Assembly (NCBI RefSeq): GCF_019977735.1
Contig: NZ_AP025018.1
Coordinates: 8,312,580 to 8,376,579 of the forward strand
Direction: 5' to 3'
Source: Calothrix sp. PCC 7716
GTDB lineage: Bacteria > Cyanobacteriota > Cyanobacteriia > Cyanobacteriales > Nostocaceae
DNA: 64,000 nucleotides
Position 1 is the first letter of the stretch. Each line of letters starts with the position of its first letter. The notes under the pieces are model-generated. The model searched no databases and had not been told where the DNA came from. It saw nothing but the letters and a program-made list of their open reading frames with translations. Positions 7,327 through 15,321 of the stretch are shown piece by piece. The translations under genes were made by a program, and so were the position numbers.

Positions 7327-7673
7327 GAACTAGTACACGATGCCGGAAATAACCAAAATATAGGCGCCTTCACTAAATGTTGCATTTATATCATCATGTA
7401 AAGAAATGTAACAAGCTATTACGATGGCTTCGACAAATATGGTACAAAGTAAATGTAAAAATAAAGAAAATCTTAAGTTTTTCTACAAATCTAAAAAATA
7501 GATTTATCGAATAGCTCAAAGCAGGGTCGTCAATGATGGCTTAGTGCTGTATGTGCTGACATATAGTACAGATGCATTGAACAATTAGTTGTAAGTAATC
7601 ATAAATGAAATTCTGTTTAGTTCCCTGTTTGAGAACATCAAAATTAAGGACTCAGTGAAGAGTAAAGGTAGCT
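7327..7673. other. Gene-free region upstream of the LysR-type regulator
   Basis: There is no protein-like frame on either strand. It presumably contains the promoter of the regulator at 7674, but no convincing -35/-10 pair or LysR-type palindrome stood out. One GGCGCC lies at about 7363. Confidence 0.35.
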
Positions 7674-8660
7674 ATGCGACAAGAATTAATGCTAGACCAA
7701 GCAACGTTATATCAGCTAAAAATTTTTTATACAGTTGTCAAATTTGGAAGCTTTACTCGTGCAGGTCAAGAGCTTTTTCTCTCTCAACCCGCAGTTTGTA
7801 TGCAGGTGAAAAAATTAGCTCAAGTACTTGGTTTGTCGTTATTTGATAAGCTAGGTAAAAATATCAGTCCGAGTATAGCTGGACAGGAATTAATAGCAAC
7901 ATGCGATAAAATCTTCAATACGATGGATAAGTTTGAAGATAAGTTAGCTGATTTACAGACTTTGAAGCAAGGTACACTAAGACTCTCAGGACTAACTACA
8001 GCTAAGTATATTATTCCGTTGACTTTAGGAGAATTCAGTCAGCGTTATCCAGATATAGATGTTTCGCTAAAATTGGCAAATCATAGTGGGATTGCCGAAC
8101 GGATGATGAAAAATTTAGACGACTTATATATAGTTAGTGAAATTCCCAAGTTTATCGATGTTGAAAGTTTTCCATTTTTCCGAGATGAGTTGGTTGTTGT
8201 AGCTTGCTCTCGTCACCCATTAGCTAGAGAAAAGAAGATTTCGATTCATCAACTTGCGAACGAAGCTTTTATCATGCGTGAAATCGGCTCTTTAACTCGA
8301 AATCAGGTACAAAACATCCTCCTTAAGTATGATGTCAAAGTACGAGTTAAAATGGAATCGAACAATGATGAAATGATTAAGTCTTTTGTAGCTGATGGTT
8401 TAGGTATTTCGGTTCTGCCACGTCAGTGCATAATTTCAAATCCGGACAATGAATTAACAATTCTTAATGTCGAACATTTCCCAATCTGGCGCCAGTGGTA
8501 TATGGTATATCCAGCCAAAAAGCATTTGTCTGCGCTTGCGAAAACTTATTTACAGTATTTACTCGAAATATCAGTAGGTTGCTCAGAGGTTGAAATGAGT
8601 AACTGTCGATTAATCTCAAATTACACAGTACACAGCTACAACTACTGTATTGCAGCTTAA
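7674..8660 (+). CDS. LysR-family transcriptional regulator (CmpR/RbcR-like)
   Basis: The N-terminal winged helix reads LDQATLYQLKIFYTVVKFGS, then the recognition segment QELFLSQPAVCMQVKKLAQV and LGKNISPSIAGQEL, the LysR layout at residues 6-70. The rest (about 95-300) is the periplasmic-binding-like effector domain. In cyanobacteria the most similar proteins as I remember them are CmpR/RbcR/NdhR-type regulators of carbon uptake and fixation, but carbon genes are not next to it. AAAGG precedes the ATG by a short spacer. The divergent neighbour is a MITE-bearing region, so the target genes cannot be read from context. Length (328 aa) is normal. Confidence 0.9.
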   Translation: MRQELMLDQATLYQLKIFYTVVKFGSFTRAGQELFLSQPAVCMQVKKLAQVLGLSLFDKLGKNISPSIAGQELIATCDKIFNTMDKFEDKLADLQTLKQGTLRLSGLTTAKYIIPLTLGEFSQRYPDIDVSLKLANHSGIAERMMKNLDDLYIVSEIPKFIDVESFPFFRDELVVVACSRHPLAREKKISIHQLANEAFIMREIGSLTRNQVQNILLKYDVKVRVKMESNNDEMIKSFVADGLGISVLPRQCIISNPDNELTILNVEHFPIWRQWYMVYPAKKHLSALAKTYLQYLLEISVGCSEVEMSNCRLISNYTVHSYNYCIAA

Positions 8661-8834
8661 AATTCTAGAAACCCTAGAAACCAGGTTTCTTCTGGTTCTT
8701 TCTAAATAATACTCAGTATTTCAGTGCCATTCGTTGATTGGCATATTTTTTTTATAATTAAACACAAATAAAGCAACATTTTTATAACTACTAGCGTCTA
8801 ATGGGGGGTGTTACCCCTATTTGGCTAGAGTAAA
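8661..8834. promoter_or_regulatory. Leader with palindrome and G/C hairpin before the exported-protein gene
   Basis: An AGAAACCAGGTTTCT palindrome lies near 8678. A short GGGG/CCCC hairpin lies at 8805-8817, ending 17 bp before the ATG at 8835. The hairpin may influence translation initiation, and no function is shown. Confidence 0.3.
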
Positions 8835-9620
8835 ATGCGATTCAAAAAAGCATACGTATTTATAGCAGTAGCGACAATGCTACTGAGTTTTTGTTGTGGC
8901 ATAAAAACAGTACAAGCAACAGGTCCAATCAATTCAGTTACGACAATCATTAGCGATATGCAAGCACCACAAGACGCTTATCCACATGGAGTACCCAAAC
9001 ATTACAGTTGGGCAAATGGTGCAGAAATTGGTATGGGTAATGACCCCAAAAATTTTAAAGCCATGATGACATGGGGGCAGCTATACGAAGCAGAACAAGG
9101 TAATCCTGCCACTAACACGCGCGTTCAAATACGAAACATCAAAGCTTATTACCTAAGTAAACAAGATAACCAATGGCGCCTGCTGCAAAGTTCAAAAGGA
9201 GTAGAAGGAGCAGCATATCGTGAAGATTTTGCAGGAGATGCAAATAAACCGGCAGATGTTCGTAGTGAATCTGATGGTACTATTTCAGCAAAAGCCGGAG
9301 GAGGACATAACTATCATTTCTGGACTACTGGTGGTCGAGCTTCAATTAATCCGAATGATATCGGTGGTATTTTTACCACTGTAGAAGCAAGACTAATTCT
9401 TGATGACCCAAATAAACCCGATGACCGCGAGACTGCACGTTATCTATTAAATGTTGGTGGAGACTACTGGCTTGACTTGAGTGCTGGTTGGGATAACTTT
9501 AAAACGAATGGCGGAATCGCCACAGGCAGATTCAAATACGTCACAACCGACTGGCAAGCTTTCAACATGACAACCTTACCAGCAGCCCAAATTAGTACAA
9601 ATCCACCACCAGTTGAATAG
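8835..9620 (+). CDS. Exported protein of unknown family, paralogue 1 (261 aa)
   Basis: A typical Sec signal peptide is present: MRFKK, hydrophobic core AYVFIAVATMLLSFCCG, with cleavage likely after TVQA or VQAT near residue 29. The mature part contains conserved blocks also found in the next gene: SVTTIISDM, GVPKHYSWA, AMMTWGQLYEAEQGNP, NTRVQIRN, GAAYREDFAGD, INPNDIGGIFTT, GGDYWLDL, WDNFKTNGGI and WQAFNMTT. I do not recognise the family. Many aromatic and Gly-Gly-Asp motifs suggest a beta-rich extracytoplasmic protein. A terminator-like hairpin follows at 9629-9649. A duplicated exported protein next to a DUF4336 gene suggests a cell-envelope role, but that is inference. Confidence 0.75.
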   Translation: MRFKKAYVFIAVATMLLSFCCGIKTVQATGPINSVTTIISDMQAPQDAYPHGVPKHYSWANGAEIGMGNDPKNFKAMMTWGQLYEAEQGNPATNTRVQIRNIKAYYLSKQDNQWRLLQSSKGVEGAAYREDFAGDANKPADVRSESDGTISAKAGGGHNYHFWTTGGRASINPNDIGGIFTTVEARLILDDPNKPDDRETARYLLNVGGDYWLDLSAGWDNFKTNGGIATGRFKYVTTDWQAFNMTTLPAAQISTNPPPVE

Positions 9621-9628
9621 TTAATGTG

Positions 9629-9649
9629 GGTCAGGCATCTTGCCTGACC
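9629..9649. terminator. Hairpin between the two exported-protein genes
   Basis: GGTCAGGCA and TGCCTGACC form a perfect 9-bp stem with a TCT loop, 9 bp after the stop codon of the first gene. No U-run follows, so it may be an RNA-stability element instead of a strict terminator. Confidence 0.5.
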
Positions 9650-9716
9650 AGTTAAGTCAATTTGAATTGCAGAGTATATATTAAAAAAGTAAATTTGTAT
9701 AGGCATACACGTAATT

Positions 9717-10496
9717 ATGCGTATTAAGCCAATTCACTTATTTCTTGTAGTAGTCGCGATATTATTCAGTTTCTCTTCCAGTGTCAGCGCGCGACAGCCA
9801 AGAATAAATTCGGTAGCAACAATTATCAGTGATATGAAGCCACCACATGATGCAGCACCGCGTGGAGTGCCCAAACATTATAGTTGGGCAAAAGGGCCAG
9901 AATTAGGGATGGGTAACAACCCCAAGAATTTTAAAGCAATGATTGCATGGGGGCAACTATATGAAGCAGAACAAGGAAACCCCGCAAAAAATACGCGCGT
10001 TCAGATACGAAACGTCAAGTCTTATGTTCTCAGCAAAAGAGATAGAAAATGGCGCCTATTAAAAAGTTCAGTTGGAGTAGACGGTGCAGCATATCGCGAG
10101 GACTTTGCAGGAGATAAGAACAAATCACCAGACGTTCGTACTGAAAAAGATGGCAGCGTATCAACAAAAGCGGGAGGAGGATATAACTATCACTTCTGGT
10201 CAAAAAACGGTAGAAGCAATATAAACCCCAACGACATTGGTGGGATATTTACCACGTGTCAAGCCAGACTAGTAATAGACAATGCAAAAAAACCAGACGA
10301 TAGAAGCAAAGCCAAATACGTGCTTAACATGGGTGGAGATTACTGGCTAGACCTCGCGGCGCCGTGGGATAATTTTAAAACCAACGGTGGCATAGGAATG
10401 GGTAGATTCAAATACGTAAAAAGAAACTGGCAAGCATTCAACATGACAACAGTCCCAGAATCTGAACTTCGCCGCAACCCTCCACCAATCGAGTAA
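9717..10496 (+). CDS. Exported protein of unknown family, paralogue 2 (259 aa)
   Basis: This is the paralogue of the preceding gene along its whole length; by eye about two thirds of the residues are the same. It has a Sec signal peptide (MRIKPIHLFLVVVAILFSFS, cleavage probably after SVSA near residue 25). The mature domain keeps GVPKHYSWA, WGQLYEAEQGNP, GAAYREDFAGD, GGDYWLDL and WDNFKTNGGIGMG. It is richer in Lys and Arg than paralogue 1, so the copies differ in charge. That could mean different partners or surface locations. No Shine-Dalgarno sequence is clear before the ATG. The two genes and the DUF4336 gene 49 bp downstream lie on the same strand and may form one unit. Confidence 0.75.
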   Translation: MRIKPIHLFLVVVAILFSFSSSVSARQPRINSVATIISDMKPPHDAAPRGVPKHYSWAKGPELGMGNNPKNFKAMIAWGQLYEAEQGNPAKNTRVQIRNVKSYVLSKRDRKWRLLKSSVGVDGAAYREDFAGDKNKSPDVRTEKDGSVSTKAGGGYNYHFWSKNGRSNINPNDIGGIFTTCQARLVIDNAKKPDDRSKAKYVLNMGGDYWLDLAAPWDNFKTNGGIGMGRFKYVKRNWQAFNMTTVPESELRRNPPPIE

Positions 10497-10545
10497 CCGA
10501 ATATAATATTATTGGAAAATTAAAACTGCTTAAACCAACCTAAAC

Positions 10546-11736
10546 GTGCAGAGTAAACTCGCTAATCCGCAAGACTTTTCCTGGTCATTTTGGTACACCC
10601 TGCCGATATACCCATTTGGCAGGCGCCAAACCATTCGCAAAGAAGTTGTAAAAGATACAGTTTGGACGTTCGACCAAATCCAGGGAATTTTTTATGTCGT
10701 TGTTCCAGTTAGAATGACGGTAATTAAGCTTAGTGAGGGTGGTTTATTAGTTTATGCACCCGTGGCGCCAACACCGGAATGCATCCGATTAATTACTGAA
10801 TTAGTAGAAAAATATGGTGATGTAAAATACATTATATTACCAACAATATCAGGGTTAGAACATAAAGTATTCGTTGGTCCATTTGCGAGACGGTTTCCAT
10901 CGTCACAAGTATTTATCGCACCAGGTCAATGGAGTTTTCCGGTTAATTTACCGTTGAGTTGGCTAGGTTTACCAGCAAAGCGTACTCACGTTTTACCAAA
11001 AGATAGTAAACAGGCGCCGTTTGCCAGTGAGTTTGATTATGCCATACTTGGACCAATAGAACTTGGGCCCGGTCGATTTGCAGAAGTAGCATTTTTCCAT
11101 AAGCTTTCAAATACACTTTTAGTAACCGACTCTATTGTCTCAATACCATTAGAACCACCTGCCATAGTGCAGTTAGACTCATATCCCTTATTATTTCACG
11201 CACGAGATAAAGCATTTGATATAGTACCCGACACAGCAGAAAACCGTCGCAAAGGATGGCAACGCATATCACTATTTGCCTTTTACTTTAGTCCAAGTGT
11301 TTTAGAACTTCCCAAATGGGGTCAAGTATTTAAAGACGCATTCAAAACCACCAACCGTTCCAAAAAAGCATATTTTGGTTTATACCCTTTCGAGTGGAGA
11401 CCTGACTGGCAACGTTGCTTCGACGCTTTATATGCGAATGGTCGCATTTTTGTAGCACCCATTTTACAAGCTCTTATTCTAAATCGGGCGCCTGTAGAAA
11501 CACTCGAATGGGCAGATAAAGTTGCAAAATGGGACTTTAAAAGCATAATACCTTGTCACTTAGAGGCACCAGTCACCACTACACCCCAGCAATTTAGACA
11601 AGCATTTGCATTTCTAGAGAAACAACCAACCACAACTAGTGCCATATTACCCGAAGCAGACTTTGAAGTACTGCGTGTAATCGATAATAACTTAGAAAAA
11701 TTCGGAATAGTACCACCCGCAAAAGAAAAAGTGTAA
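10546..11736 (+). CDS. DUF4336 (metallo-beta-lactamase-like fold) protein
   Basis: The 396-residue protein starts at a GTG (10546), with no better ATG near the conserved N-terminus. It contains WSFWYTLPIYPFGRRQTIRK, then VRMTVIKLSEGGLLVYAPVAPT, a typical opening of the DUF4336 family. I understand this family to have a metallo-beta-lactamase-like fold. The HxHxDH zinc ligands of active enzymes are not obvious: the equivalent region reads LPTISGLEHKVFVGPF. It may therefore be catalytically divergent. There is no signal peptide. Such proteins are common in cyanobacteria and plants and their substrates are unknown. It ends just before the cobalamin riboswitch. Confidence 0.8.
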   Translation: MQSKLANPQDFSWSFWYTLPIYPFGRRQTIRKEVVKDTVWTFDQIQGIFYVVVPVRMTVIKLSEGGLLVYAPVAPTPECIRLITELVEKYGDVKYIILPTISGLEHKVFVGPFARRFPSSQVFIAPGQWSFPVNLPLSWLGLPAKRTHVLPKDSKQAPFASEFDYAILGPIELGPGRFAEVAFFHKLSNTLLVTDSIVSIPLEPPAIVQLDSYPLLFHARDKAFDIVPDTAENRRKGWQRISLFAFYFSPSVLELPKWGQVFKDAFKTTNRSKKAYFGLYPFEWRPDWQRCFDALYANGRIFVAPILQALILNRAPVETLEWADKVAKWDFKSIIPCHLEAPVTTTPQQFRQAFAFLEKQPTTTSAILPEADFEVLRVIDNNLEKFGIVPPAKEKV

Positions 11737-11769
11737 AGTCACGAAAATGTGTTAGATTAATCTAGCTTA

Positions 11770-11885
11770 TTCGGTTCAAAAAGGCAAAAGCCATCGAGGA
11801 AACGGGGAAAGCTCGGTGAAATTCCAGCACTGTCCCGCAACTGTAAGCTATAAAATATAGCAAGTCAGAATGCCCGCCGAAAGCA
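11770..11885 (+). ncRNA. Cobalamin riboswitch
   Basis: The conserved core is visible. AAAGCCATCGAGGAAACGGG is followed by CTCGGTGAAATTCCAGCACT, then GTCCCGCAACTGTAAGC, and ends with AGTCAGAATGCCCGCC. This is the order of conserved boxes in cobalamin (B12) riboswitches, with the B12 box close to GTCAGAATGCCCGCC. It lies in the 179-bp gap between the DUF4336 gene and the DUF1636 gene, ending about 30 bp before the latter's ATG. It should lower expression of the downstream gene when cobalamin is plentiful. Confidence 0.9.
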
Positions 11886-11915
11886 GTAAAAATAGCTACA
11901 ATCTACGAGGTATAG

Positions 11916-12314
11916 ATGACAGCACACACAATTTTTGTTTGTACAACATGTGCGAGTACATGGGAGAACGGTAAGCGTGTAGGAGAAAGCGGTGGTGAAA
12001 AACTGTTAAAGCGCTTACAACAAAACAACCAAAACTCTCAAAACCAAGAAATTAAAATTCAAGCAGTAGAATGCATGAGTGCTTGTAATCGCTCGTGTGT
12101 AATTTGCTTCGCTTCCAAAGACAAATATACATATTTATTCGGTGACATATCACCAGAATTATCCTCAACACAAGTAGCAGGAGTATTCGAGTGTGCCAAT
12201 AAATACTACGACCACCCACAAGGATTATTACCGTGGGCAGAACGTCCCGACCCCCTTAAAAAAGGAGTCCTAGCACGCATCCCAGCCATCCCCGCAGCTA
12301 TTCCCGTAGGTTGA
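11916..12314 (+). CDS. DUF1636 metal-binding protein under B12 control
   Basis: The 132-residue protein has CTTC at residues 9-12 and C53, C57, C61 and C64 (ECMSACNRSCVICF). This is the cysteine pattern of DUF1636/COG5469, a small thioredoxin-fold, ferredoxin-like metal-binding family. GDISPELSSTQVAGV and LLPWAERP are also typical of it. The family is frequently linked to cobalt and cobalamin genes. The cobalamin riboswitch immediately upstream supports a role in cobalt/cobalamin metabolism, possibly cobalt handling. GAGG lies about 5 bp upstream of the ATG. The cysteines suggest an Fe-S cluster or bound metal; the exact reaction is not known to me. Confidence 0.85.
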   Translation: MTAHTIFVCTTCASTWENGKRVGESGGEKLLKRLQQNNQNSQNQEIKIQAVECMSACNRSCVICFASKDKYTYLFGDISPELSSTQVAGVFECANKYYDHPQGLLPWAERPDPLKKGVLARIPAIPAAIPVG

Positions 12315-12341
12315 GTGTAGCGCAGCGGAACCCAACACACA
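12311..12341. repeat. Short dispersed repeat (GTTGAGT...AACCCAACAC)
   Basis: A GTTGRGT/ACCCAAC-type interrupted palindrome overlaps the end of the DUF1636 gene. A related copy lies at 31500-31528. Confidence 0.5.
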
Positions 12342-12364
12342 AAAACAGAATATGCGGCAAATAA

Positions 12365-13130
12365 TCAAATTACTGTGAGTTTATTTTGAGGAGAATAATT
12401 AGGTAAAATTAGATTTAGCTTATTATCATCTAAATTTAAATGTCTTTCTAACACTCTTGTTATCACATCTCTAAAGTCGGTTGTAATAGCTAAATCTCTC
12501 CCTTGATAAAGCTGACTAACATCTAACCCAGGAAACTCCCCATAAACTTTTCCACCATTGACTTTACCACCCAATACCCACATAACATTGCCATGACCGT
12601 GGTCAGTACCACCATTACCATTTTCTCGTACCGTTCGTCCAAACTCTGACATCATTAATATAGTAGTATCCTGATAAACCGAACCTAAATTTTTGATTAA
12701 AACAGGCAACCCCTTACCCAAAAAATCCAAATTTCTTGCCAAGTGTCCCTTACTACCACCTTGGTTTACATGGGTATCCCAACCACCCAAAGCCATAAAA
12801 CCAATTTCCACTCTAGGGTCTGAAGCCATAATTTTACCCAACCTCAAAGCATCACTAGGAAAACCATTAGGTAAGGGCGCCCCATTATTAGCCATTTGCA
12901 TCTCTGCATTTAAATCTTTCATAAAAGCTTGACGTGCCTCTATCCCCTCCTTATATGTTTGGCTCAATTTATCCTTACCACCATAAAGTTGATTAAATGC
13001 ACTACTAACTTGCGGCTTATCTAAAGGTAAATGATTAGTGGCGCCTCGACCAGATGCAATATTAGCTACAGGCATAATACCAGACAAAATCCGTGGAGTA
13101 GAAGCACCAACACTTACCAAATGAATTTTA
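12365..13130 (-). pseudogene. DUF1501 family protein, 5'-truncated
   Basis: From about residue 53 of the open frame the sequence is DUF1501-like. It has SVGASTPRILSG, ASGRGATNHLPLDKP, GAPLPNGFPSDALRLGKIM, LGGWDTHVNQGG, MMSEFGRTVRENGNGGTDHG, GGKVYGEFPGL and YQGRDLAITTDFRDVI. DUF1501 proteins are secreted alkaline-phosphatase-superfamily-like proteins of over 400 residues with an N-terminal signal. Here that first part is missing. The open frame instead runs into unrelated sequence (13131-13282) antisense to a transposase fragment. The metal-site segment (FGRT...GTDHGHGN) is intact. Without an export signal the product is unlikely to function. The long frame start at 13282 is therefore not a genuine start. 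Confidence 0.75.
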
Positions 13131-13187
13131 AGATGATTGACACTCTTTAAGGTAAGGTGCTTGTAGTGTTGTATTTTCAGGGTGCAA

Positions 13188-13319
13188 ATGAAACTACTAG
13201 AAGCAAACCCGTACAGTGACTGTGATTTTGGTGACAAACGCTTAACATCAAGAGGTGTGTTTATCTCGGAGGCTTTGCACACTTTTCATGACATAGACCT
13301 TCACTCGAACTATCTATAG
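13188..13319 (+). pseudogene. N-terminal scrap of an IS4-like transposase
   Basis: The 43-residue frame begins MKLLEANPYSDCDFGDKRLT and stops at 13317-13319. The CDFGDKRL motif is the characteristic start of an IS4/Tn5-type transposase N-terminal domain. Nothing of the catalytic part follows. It lies exactly where the DUF1501 gene loses its N-terminus, on the opposite strand, so an insertion followed by deletion probably truncated that gene. The assignment rests on one short motif. Confidence 0.5.
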
Positions 13320-13479
13320 GCACAACTACCACAGCTTGGAGTCCTCCCTATCCCGCTTCGTTGCTTTTAATGAGTTAGACTGGGCAGGCACCGGGAAGGT
13401 TCAAACAAATCCAAAACTATCCCAAAATATGCTATACTACAATATGATTACGCTTTGAAATTATTAAGGAGACTGAACT
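13320..13479. other. Unassigned stretch after the transposase scrap
   Basis: A more GC-rich patch (13335-13420, containing GGCAGGCACCGGGAAGGTTC) has no reading frame. It could be the remaining end of the mobile element or a small RNA. An AT-rich part follows and leads to a strong ribosome-binding site at 13466-13472. Confidence 0.25.
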
Positions 13480-13539
13480 ATGAGTGAATTAATCGCAACA
13501 CACCTTCACACAAGGCGCCTTAATTCTTGTTCAGTCTAG
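13480..13539 (+). CDS. Putative 19-residue leader peptide upstream of rsgA
   Basis: An ATG preceded by AAGGAG at an 8-bp spacing opens a frame encoding MSELIATHLHTRRLNSCSV and a TAG stop. The frame is bracketed by a perfect 9-bp inverted repeat, AGACTGAAC at 13470-13478 and GTTCAGTCT at 13529-13537. The left arm partly overlaps the ribosome-binding region, and translation would open or close this stem. The peptide ends 74 bp before the rsgA start. It may be a regulatory leader for rsgA or an independent small protein. The strong Shine-Dalgarno sequence is the best evidence that it is translated. Confidence 0.45.
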   Translation: MSELIATHLHTRRLNSCSV

Positions 13540-13613
13540 CTAATCTCGATTTTAGCTTAGTCCTCGAATAGGCATCTTGTGCAAAACAAGTAGCACATAT
13601 TGAGGAAAAATCA

Positions 13614-14669
13614 ATGCATTTGAATTCTTTAGGCTGGAGTGACTTTTTTAATTCCAGCTTTGAACCCTTTCGTCTACAAGGATTTACAGTAGGTAGGGTA
13701 GCAATTGAGCATACAAATACTTACATCGTTCTAACAGAACAGGGAGAAGTATTAGCACAAATAACAGGTAAACTGCGACATCAAGCTTTACAACGTCAAG
13801 ACTTTCCAGCAGTGGGAGATTGGGTAGTTATTCGTGTGCGAGACTCAGAACAAGCAACCATTCACGCAATATTGCCAAGATTTAGCAAATTTTCTCGTAA
13901 AACCGTTGGAGGCAAAACCGACGAACAAATAGTTGCAGCGAACGTTGATACTGTTTTTTTAGTATCTGGGTTGGATGGAGACTTTAATATTAGAAGAGTC
14001 GAACGTTATTTAATTCTTGCTTGGGAAAGTGGCGCCAACCCGGTTATAGTTTTAAACAAAACAGATTTGTGCAATAACCTTGAACAGCGTTTAGTAGAAA
14101 TAGAATCTGTTGCTCTGGGTGTGCCAATACTTGTTTTAAGTGCGGCACATAATCAAGGAATTGATGCTTTAAAACCCTATTTACAACCAGGTAAAACTGT
14201 TGCACTGCTTGGGTCTTCAGGTGTGGGTAAATCTACTATTAGCAATCAACTAATGGGTGAAACAGTTCAAGCTGTACAATCTGTACGTCAGGATGATAGT
14301 AGAGGAAGGCACACCACAACTCATCGAGAGTTAATATTACTACCAACAGGAGGCTTAATAATAGATACCCCAGGAATGCGGGAAATACAGTTGTGGACAG
14401 GTGATGAAGGTTTACAGTCTACATTTGCTGACATTGAAATTATCGCGCAACAGTGCCGCTTCCGTAATTGTCAACACGCTCATGAACCCGGTTGTGCTGT
14501 ACAGGAAGCTTTGCAGTCAGGTAAACTTGAGGCGCCGAGGTTTTTGAGTTATCAAAAGTTACAGAGGGAGCTTGGTTATTTGGAGCGAAAACAAGACCAA
14601 AGCTCGTATTTAGCAGAAAAAGAACGGTGGAAAAAAATTACTAAATCTATGCGAAAGCATAAAAAGTGA
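13614..14669 (+). CDS. rsgA: Ribosome small subunit-dependent GTPase A
   Basis: This is a circularly permuted GTPase. An N-terminal OB-fold part (about residues 30-95, ending GDWVVIRV) is followed by G4 NKTDL, then G1 GSSGVGKST, a switch region with [10 protein letters not shown], and G3 DTPGMRE. The C-terminal zinc-binding helix part has C, C-x-H and C ligands in [14 protein letters not shown]. RsgA assists late maturation of the 30S subunit and releases when GTP is hydrolysed. The 351-residue length is normal. GAGG precedes the ATG by about 9 bp. Upstream lies a possible leader peptide with an inverted repeat, which may regulate it. Confidence 0.95.
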   Translation: MHLNSLGWSDFFNSSFEPFRLQGFTVGRVAIEHTNTYIVLTEQGEVLAQITGKLRHQALQRQDFPAVGDWVVIRVRDSEQATIHAILPRFSKFSRKTVGGKTDEQIVAANVDTVFLVSGLDGDFNIRRVERYLILAWESGANPVIVLNKTDLCNNLEQRLVEIESVALGVPILVLSAAHNQGIDALKPYLQPGKTVALLGSSGVGKSTISNQLMGETVQAVQSVRQDDSRGRHTTTHRELILLPTGGLIIDTPGMREIQLWTGDEGLQSTFADIEIIAQQCRFRNCQHAHEPGCAVQEALQSGKLEAPRFLSYQKLQRELGYLERKQDQSSYLAEKERWKKITKSMRKHKK

Positions 14670-14691
14670 TTTTTTGGCATGGGAAATAAAT

Positions 14692-14752
14692 GGTACGTAA
14701 CGCTACGGAGTTATTGGCTTCGTTTCAAAGTTGTTGATAGCGTTACGCACCC
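14692..14752. repeat. Imperfect inverted repeat after rsgA
   Basis: GGTACGTAACGCTA (14692-14705) is mirrored by TAGCGTTACGCACC (14738-14751). The pair lies downstream of rsgA and at the truncated 3' end of the PIN-toxin pseudogene. The repeat is probably a dispersed element that replaced the toxin C-terminus. Confidence 0.6.
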
Positions 14753-14762
14753 TACATTCTTT

Positions 14763-15007
14763 AAGGCGCCCAAGTTTCGCACTTGAGACATAAATTCCGT
14801 AGTTTCCCAGAGCTTGGTATAAAGTTGAGTAATTTTTTGTGCTTGGGCAGGGTTATTCAATCTTCCAACTCAACCGTTAAATAATTCTTGGACAGTAACT
14901 ACGGTAATTGCAACATTTTTAGAATATTTGTCAACTTGGGCAGTTATTGATTTGTTTCCTGCTAAAAACAGCGACGCATGGTCAGTATCAAGAATCCATA
15001 AACTCAT
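14763..15007 (-). pseudogene. VapC/PIN-domain toxin, inactivated
   Basis: The minus-strand frame starts at 15007 (MSLWILDTDHASLFLAGN), a PIN-domain opening with the first catalytic Asp. It continues through VAITVVTVQELFNG to a TGA at 14870-14872, in a place where relatives have Trp. Past the stop the same frame continues as VGRLNNPAQ...QLYTKLWETTEF before homology ends in a dispersed repeat. It therefore carries a nonsense mutation and also lacks its C-terminal third. Its start overlaps the antitoxin stop as ATGA, the usual arrangement of such pairs. Confidence 0.8.
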
Positions 15008-15321
15008 ATTTCGCTATCGTCTTCCCGTTCTGCTCTTATTTCTTTCATAATTTCCATGAAATCTGGGTCATCTTTAAAAATTCCAGCAAACTTCATTAAG
15101 GGATTTTCTGAGGTAACTGGTTGTATAGGCGCCGGAATTTTAATAATTTCGGCTTTTGCTAAACGTTTTTGTAATAGCACCTGAACTTTTTCAACTGCTC
15201 CTTGCTTTGTTTCATCTTGTATCTGACAATCTGGAACTTCTAAAACAGTTGCTGTAGTAAGACCATCAGTTGTACTCTCTATTAAAATATTCCAATCATC
15301 CATAAGAGTTAAGGGGTGCAA
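15004..15321 (-). CDS. Antitoxin-like partner of the dead PIN toxin (105 aa)
   Basis: The protein contains DDWNILIESTTDGLTTATVLEVP, then a helix AVEKVQVLLQKRLAKAEII, and MKFAGIFKDDPDFMEIMKEI near the C-terminus. The last block (KFAG.FKDDP.F...) is the toxin-binding tail that I recall in cyanobacterial antitoxins paired with PIN toxins. The first part looks like a HicB-like degenerate beta sheet. It appears intact while its toxin is broken, so it is an orphan antitoxin. Such orphans may protect against related toxins elsewhere or simply be decaying. Confidence 0.7.
   Translation of the reverse strand: MHPLTLMDDWNILIESTTDGLTTATVLEVPDCQIQDETKQGAVEKVQVLLQKRLAKAEIIKIPAPIQPVTSENPLMKFAGIFKDDPDFMEIMKEIRAEREDDSEI

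Noticed and set aside
13131-13282. N-terminal extension of the DUF1501 frame up to 13282
   Set aside because: Sequence is antisense to a transposase fragment and does not match the family; a fortuitous open frame.
13320-13430. GC-richer patch considered as tRNA or stable RNA
   Set aside because: GGTTCAAACAAATCC resembles a T-loop, but no cloverleaf partner arms or CCA-end structure can be folded.
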